This document shows, one piece after another, positions 61,783 through 64,000 of a stretch of DNA of 64,000 nt; within the stretch, counting starts at the first letter, position 1; every line of letters starts with the position of its first letter. This DNA comes from Roseivivax sp. THAF197b. GTDB taxonomy: Bacteria; Pseudomonadota; Alphaproteobacteria; Rhodobacterales; Rhodobacteraceae. The translations under genes were made by a program, and so were the position numbers. The notes beneath the pieces are model-generated. The model was given only the letters and a program-made list of their open reading frames with translations. It was not told the DNA's origin and did no database searches. Where the stretch lies: positions 2,283,501 to 2,347,500 of the forward strand of contig NZ_CP045318.1 in NCBI RefSeq assembly GCF_009363255.1, in the 5' to 3' direction.

Positions 61783-64000
61783 TCAAACCGTTTCTGTCTT
61801 GCGGGCCTCGGGCGGCTGTCCCAGGGGGCCCGGTGTGGCGGGAAGGCGGATCACCGCCATGGCGCCGTAATGCGGGGTCTCGCCGAAGCATGGCGCATCT
61901 TCGAGCGTGAGCGTGCCGCCATGTTCCTCGATGATCTTCTTGACGATGGGCAGGCCGAGGCCGGTGCCCTTGTCGCGCGTGGTCACGTAAGGCTCGAACA
62001 GGCGGGCGCGGTCTTCGGGCAGGCCGATGCCGTTATCCGCAATCGTGATCTCGGCCCGGTCCCCGTCGATCATCGTCAGGGCGATGCGAATTTCGGGACT
62101 GTAGCTGTCGGGCGCCTGGTCCGCCTCTATGAGGCTGGTCGTCGCCTCGCCCGCATTTTTCACGAGGTTGGTCAGCGCCTGGCTGATCATCGTCGCATCG
62201 AGCTCCGCGGCGACCGGCCCGTCCGGCAATGACGTCTCGAAGCGCACATCCGGTTGCCCCGCCTCCTGCAGGAGGACCACGCCCTGCACCAGATCGCGCA
62301 GATCCTCGGGCTTGCGCTCTGGCTCGGGCATGCGGGCGAATTTCGAGAATTCATCGACGATGCGCCGCAGATCCCCGGTCTGGCGGATGATCACGCCGGT
62401 CATCTGGTCGAGCTTCTCGGCATCGTCCTCGGGCAGCGCGCGGCCGAACTTGCGCTTGATGCGTTCTGCCGAAAGCTGAATGGGCGTGAGCGGGTTCTTG
62501 ATCTCATGCGCGATGCGGCGCGCGACATCGCCCCAGGCGGCCATCCGTTGTGCGGAGACAAGGTCGGTCACATCGTCGAAGGCCACCACGTAGCCTTCAA
62601 GCCCGCCATCGTCGCGGCGCCGGGTCGACATGCGCACGAGCAGGTTCTCGAGTTGTCCGTTGCGGCTGACCTTCACCTCTTCCTGCGCGACCTCCGCGCC
62701 GGTCTCGATCAGGCGGTCGAAGAGCGGCCCGAATTCAGGCACCACCACGTGAATGGGATGATCCGCGCGCGTCGCACCAATGCCCAAAAGCCGCTCTGCG
62801 GAGCGGTTCACGAAGGTCACCCGCCCCTCCGCATCGAGCCCCGCGACGCCCGAGGTGACCGAGGTCAGCACGGAATCGAACAGACGCTGACGCCGCTCGA
62901 TCTGGCGGGTATTTTCCAGCAGGCGTTCGCGCTGGCCTTTCAGCTGCCGCGTCATCTGGTTGAAATACCGCCCCAACATGGCGATTTCGTCGTCGCCCAC
63001 GTCCTCCTTGACCTGCACGTCCAGATCGCCGGCGCCCACGCGCTGCGCCGCCCCGGTGAGACGGCCCACGGGGCGCGAAAGCCGTTCCGCGAACCACAGG
63101 CCCAGCCAGACGGCCGCCAGGATCAGCAGGACGGCAAAGCCCAGATAAAGCAGCGCGAAGTCGAAAAGCCGCCTGCCCCGTTCGCTTTCCTGTTGCTGGT
63201 AGAAACGCGCGGTTTCCTGCGTGTCGTCGAGCAGGTTGAGGATGCCGCCATCCACCTCGCGGCTGACATAAAGGTAGCGGTCCACGAAGGCCTGCAGCGG
63301 TACGAGGGCACGAAACTCGTTGTTGTCCCAATCCTCGATGATGGCGACGCCCTCATTGCGCGCCGTCGTCATCTGCGCCCGGGACGGACGCTCGTAGTCG
63401 AAAAGATAGGACCGTTCGCCGCGCGCCCGGATCTCCCGATCGCTGTCGATCACATAGGCCTCGCGCAGGCCGCGCTGGATCTGCGCCTGTCCGCTGCCCA
63501 GAAGCTGGCGCAGCTCGCCGTCATTCATCAGGGGCTGCGCGCGCCGCGTCGCATCGAGGAACCGCGCAAGCGCGCCTGCATCCTCGATAAGGTCCGCGCG
63601 GTGCTCTTCCTCATAGGCTTCTGCGGCAGACAGGGACGCGCCCACAACGTTCTGCACGCGGGTCGAGAACCAAGTCTCAAGCCCGATATTGATGGTCAGG
63701 ACCGCGAATACCGCGACGGTGATCGTGGGCAAGAGCGCCATAAGGGCGAAGACCCCCGTCAGGCGCAAATGCAGCCGCGAGCCTGCGGATTTCGCCCGTC
63801 GCGCCGCGACAAGCCCCGCGACACGCGACAGGACGAGCGCCGCAATCAGCAGGACGTAAACAAGATCGGCCAGAAGGATCAGCCGCAGGCTCAGGTCTGT
63901 CCGCTCCGCCCCCTGCAAGGGTCCGAGGACAAGATAAGTCGCGATCGCCAAAACAGGCCCGAGAAGGACAAGTCCCAGGGTGGCGGCATTCTGTACGCGC
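61783..64000 (-). CDS. ntrY: Nitrogen-regulation sensor kinase NtrY, 3' part
   Basis: At least 739 residues; the frame is open to the window's right edge, so the start is outside. The visible part begins within the first membrane segment (NAATLGLVLLGPVLAIATYL), has further helices, a periplasmic loop (to about residue 300), HAMP, a PAS domain (DSVLTSVTSGVAGLDAEGRV), the H-box RRIAHEIKNPLTPIQLSAE and the ATPase motifs IADNGIGLPED and KGTGLGLPIVKKI. It phosphorylates NtrX. Confidence 0.94.
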   Translation of the reverse strand, partial: RVQNAATLGLVLLGPVLAIATYLVLGPLQGAERTDLSLRLILLADLVYVLLIAALVLSRVAGLVAARRAKSAGSRLHLRLTGVFALMALLPTITVAVFAVLTINIGLETWFSTRVQNVVGASLSAAEAYEEEHRADLIEDAGALARFLDATRRAQPLMNDGELRQLLGSGQAQIQRGLREAYVIDSDREIRARGERSYLFDYERPSRAQMTTARNEGVAIIEDWDNNEFRALVPLQAFVDRYLYVSREVDGGILNLLDDTQETARFYQQQESERGRRLFDFALLYLGFAVLLILAAVWLGLWFAERLSRPVGRLTGAAQRVGAGDLDVQVKEDVGDDEIAMLGRYFNQMTRQLKGQRERLLENTRQIERRQRLFDSVLTSVTSGVAGLDAEGRVTFVNRSAERLLGIGATRADHPIHVVVPEFGPLFDRLIETGAEVAQEEVKVSRNGQLENLLVRMSTRRRDDGGLEGYVVAFDDVTDLVSAQRMAAWGDVARRIAHEIKNPLTPIQLSAERIKRKFGRALPEDDAEKLDQMTGVIIRQTGDLRRIVDEFSKFARMPEPERKPEDLRDLVQGVVLLQEAGQPDVRFETSLPDGPVAAELDATMISQALTNLVKNAGEATTSLIEADQAPDSYSPEIRIALTMIDGDRAEITIADNGIGLPEDRARLFEPYVTTRDKGTGLGLPIVKKIIEEHGGTLTLEDAPCFGETPHYGAMAVIRLPATPGPLGQPPEARKTETV

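Noticed and set aside
56862..61910. A 1,682-codon open frame on the + strand, the longest in the window.
   Set aside because: It is antisense to hfq, trkH, trkA and ntrX, all unmistakable. Stop-free antisense frames are common in GC-rich genes, and the translation is low-complexity His/Arg/Gln-rich with no domain.

Overview
The window is GC-rich chromosomal DNA from an alphaproteobacterium, most likely a marine Rhodobacteraceae (Roseobacter-group) species. The pointers are the ntrY-ntrX-trkA-trkH-hfq-hflX gene order, a PccR-type regulator beside propionyl-CoA carboxylase, a HemB with Asp in place of the zinc-binding Cys, an RNase E whose S1 domain is split by a long acidic insert, and several glycosyltransferase- and sulfotransferase-like proteins typical of that family. 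I found no tRNA, rRNA, CRISPR array, transposase or integrase. Almost all coding sequence is ordinary core or niche metabolism.

Layout. 1-4.3 kb: end of a haloacid-dehalogenase-type hydrolase, a glycosyltransferase, and choline/betaine uptake genes choW-choV divergent from betI across a perfect operator palindrome. 4.3-10.4 kb: rlmE and a Ppx/GppA phosphatase, a sulfotransferase-like gene, then a four-gene one-carbon operon (PF13769 protein, MetF-like, HAD phosphatase, methyl-THF:corrinoid methyltransferase). 10.8-18.7 kb: a flavin monooxygenase, mfd, a membrane protein, hemB and a YSC84-type lipoprotein. 19.2-31.5 kb: propionyl-CoA assimilation (methylmalonyl-CoA mutase, pccA, pccB, pccR) interleaved with small lipoproteins and an MFS exporter; TTTGCAAA boxes lie upstream of pccB and pccR. 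31.6-38.7 kb: amidase, Excalibur-type lipoprotein, gatCA, a metallo-hydrolase, a GT-A glycosyltransferase, a monooxygenase-fold protein and metY. 38.9-44.9 kb: a membrane cytochrome c with a long acidic repeat linker, class I aldolase with tandem operator-like palindromes, a P450 translationally coupled to a membrane hydrolase-like gene, ccdA and tusA. 45-50.3 kb: rne with a long leader, a three-gene toxin/antitoxin-like operon, and a beta-hydroxyacid dehydrogenase. 50.5-55.3 kb: a penicillin-acylase-family hydrolase, then a radical SAM/SPASM maturase followed by three tandem Cys-rich peptide genes. 55.4-64 kb: hflX, hfq, trkH, trkA, ntrX and the 3' part of ntrY.

The most unusual locus is 52,990-55,300. 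A radical SAM enzyme with CxxxCxxC and a Cys-rich C-terminal domain is followed by three paralogous peptides of 77-82 residues. They share a leader (LWN-RL-A-V-GD) and a C-terminal NCxCN-QC core. This has the architecture of an uncharacterised RiPP (ribosomally made, post-translationally modified peptide) pathway, and I do not recognise the precursor family.

A second notable feature is a dispersed intergenic repeat. Its full form is a 69-base three-hairpin element present twice, 41 kb apart, with one difference that falls in a loop. Three shorter relatives lie in other gaps.
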